Assembly (NCBI GenBank): GCA_028719885.1
Contig: JAQYLT010000055.1
Location: 1-42,670, forward strand
Origin: Bacillota bacterium
Lineage (GTDB): Bacteria; Bacillota; Clostridia; Oscillospirales; Oscillospiraceae
Length of the DNA stretch: 42,670 nt
Reading direction: 5' to 3'
How positions within the stretch are numbered: position 1 is the stretch's first letter; every line of letters begins with the position of its first letter. The notes beneath the pieces were generated by a model. The model was given only the letters and a program-made list of their open reading frames with translations, was not told the DNA's origin and ran no database searches. This document shows, in pieces, positions 42,360 through 42,670 of this stretch. The position numbers were made by a program, and so were the translations under genes.

Positions 42360-42670
42360 CTACAGGATCCCGGACAAATCGTCCTCCGGGTAAACCTGGG
42401 GCGGTTTCTTGCTTTTGGGCTCCCGCCTGTTCCAAGAGCGCAGGGTGGCATAGTGGCTCTTGTATTTCTTTCCGGAGCTGGCGATGTACTCCGATAGTCG
42501 CTCCACCATGTTCTGCCAGTCCGGCAGCTCCTTTTGCAGCCTTTCCAGCTCTTCATCGGACAGAAGTACATTTTTGTACTCGCCGTATTGGTGTCTCTCT
42601 TCTCTCTTTTTGGGGGGAGAGATTGGCGGCTCGTCCGCCATATCCATCCTGGATTGGATGGGATTGGATT
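42360..42670 (-). CDS. C-terminal part of a replication-initiator-like protein, cut by the window edge
   Basis: The visible frame is open to the edge. An internal ATG at 42647 would give 95 aa but has no ribosome site, so the true start is probably outside. YGEYKNVLLSDEELERLQKE, then RLSEYIASSGKKYKSHYATL and W, is a pattern I associate with the C-terminus of phage and plasmid replication or helix-turn-helix proteins in Clostridia. It suggests a mobile element or its remnant to the right. DNA-binding or DnaB-loader function is inference. The end reads PPQVYPEDDLSGIL. Confidence 0.6.
   Translation of the reverse strand, partial: SNPIQSRMDMADEPPISPPKKREERHQYGEYKNVLLSDEELERLQKELPDWQNMVERLSEYIASSGKKYKSHYATLRSWNRREPKSKKPPQVYPEDDLSGIL

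Overview
The window reads as a chromosomal piece of a Gram-positive gut-type Clostridia, most like Oscillospirales/Oscillospiraceae. This is judged from gene content and style: the YlxM-Ffh-RpsP-KhpA-RimM-TrmD block, a TepA/ClpP-like protease, an SpoIIIE-type translocase, a Spx/ArsC-like protein, TIGR03905 and DUF3791/DUF3990 proteins, strong AGGAGG ribosome sites and several TTG/GTG starts. No rRNA, tRNA, CRISPR array or complete prophage is visible. The left edge cuts what is probably an IS110 transposase. The right edge cuts a protein resembling the C-terminus of phage-type replication initiators.

Layout. 1-3000: IS remnant and a tldD-tldE pair on the minus strand. 3400-11850: a plus-strand surface-glycan / small-molecule cluster (bacillosamine-type aminotransferase, PglC-like initiating transferase, WbqC protein, GT4, PIG-L deacetylase, PLP decarboxylase, ATP-grasp ligase), followed by a separately promoted Fe-S aldo/keto reductase. 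11850-12900: a minus-strand DUF3990 / small protein / DUF3791 module whose DUF3990 gene carries an in-frame stop. 12944-14531: flavodoxin-like reductase, rpsI and rplM with an L13 leader hairpin and a strong promoter. 14649-18990: ttcA-like, a tail-anchored small protein, dus, an M23 peptidase whose start codon lies in a 14-bp stem, trmO and a small unknown gene. 19387-25180: GNAT, a Phd/ParE toxin-antitoxin pair, then ylxM-ffh-rpsP-khpA-rimM-trmD-sirtuin. 25576-28250: ThrE-type exporter, DegV and HxlR on minus. 28300-32050: a copper ATPase fused at its C-terminus to a CopZ-like domain that has its own ribosome site and start, then a hydrolase. 32400-36350: a 42-aa ORF, truA, an ArsC/Spx-like protein, an alanine:cation symporter and an aminotransferase. 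36600-42250: TSCPD protein, YbaK, TepA, a divergent UppP-like protein and FtsK/SpoIIIE.

The most striking non-gene structure is a dispersed repeat superfamily at nine intergenic places, about one per 5 kb. Each unit is GTAG followed by an 8-bp stem with a 4-nt loop. The stem sequence differs between copies but both arms change together, so the hairpin is kept. Units occur in facing pairs inside larger inverted-repeat elements, in one 77-nt-periodic run, and in one nested composite; several element ends touch or supply stop codons. A second, unrelated palindromic element lies at 36361-36502.

The clearest candidates for new biology are the hairpin-repeat family, the copA-copZ fusion with internal initiation, the GT4 / deacetylase / decarboxylase / ATP-grasp cassette (laid out like low-molecular-weight thiol pathways but placed in a glycan cluster), the broken DUF3990 module and the UppP-like protein lacking the family's catalytic residues.
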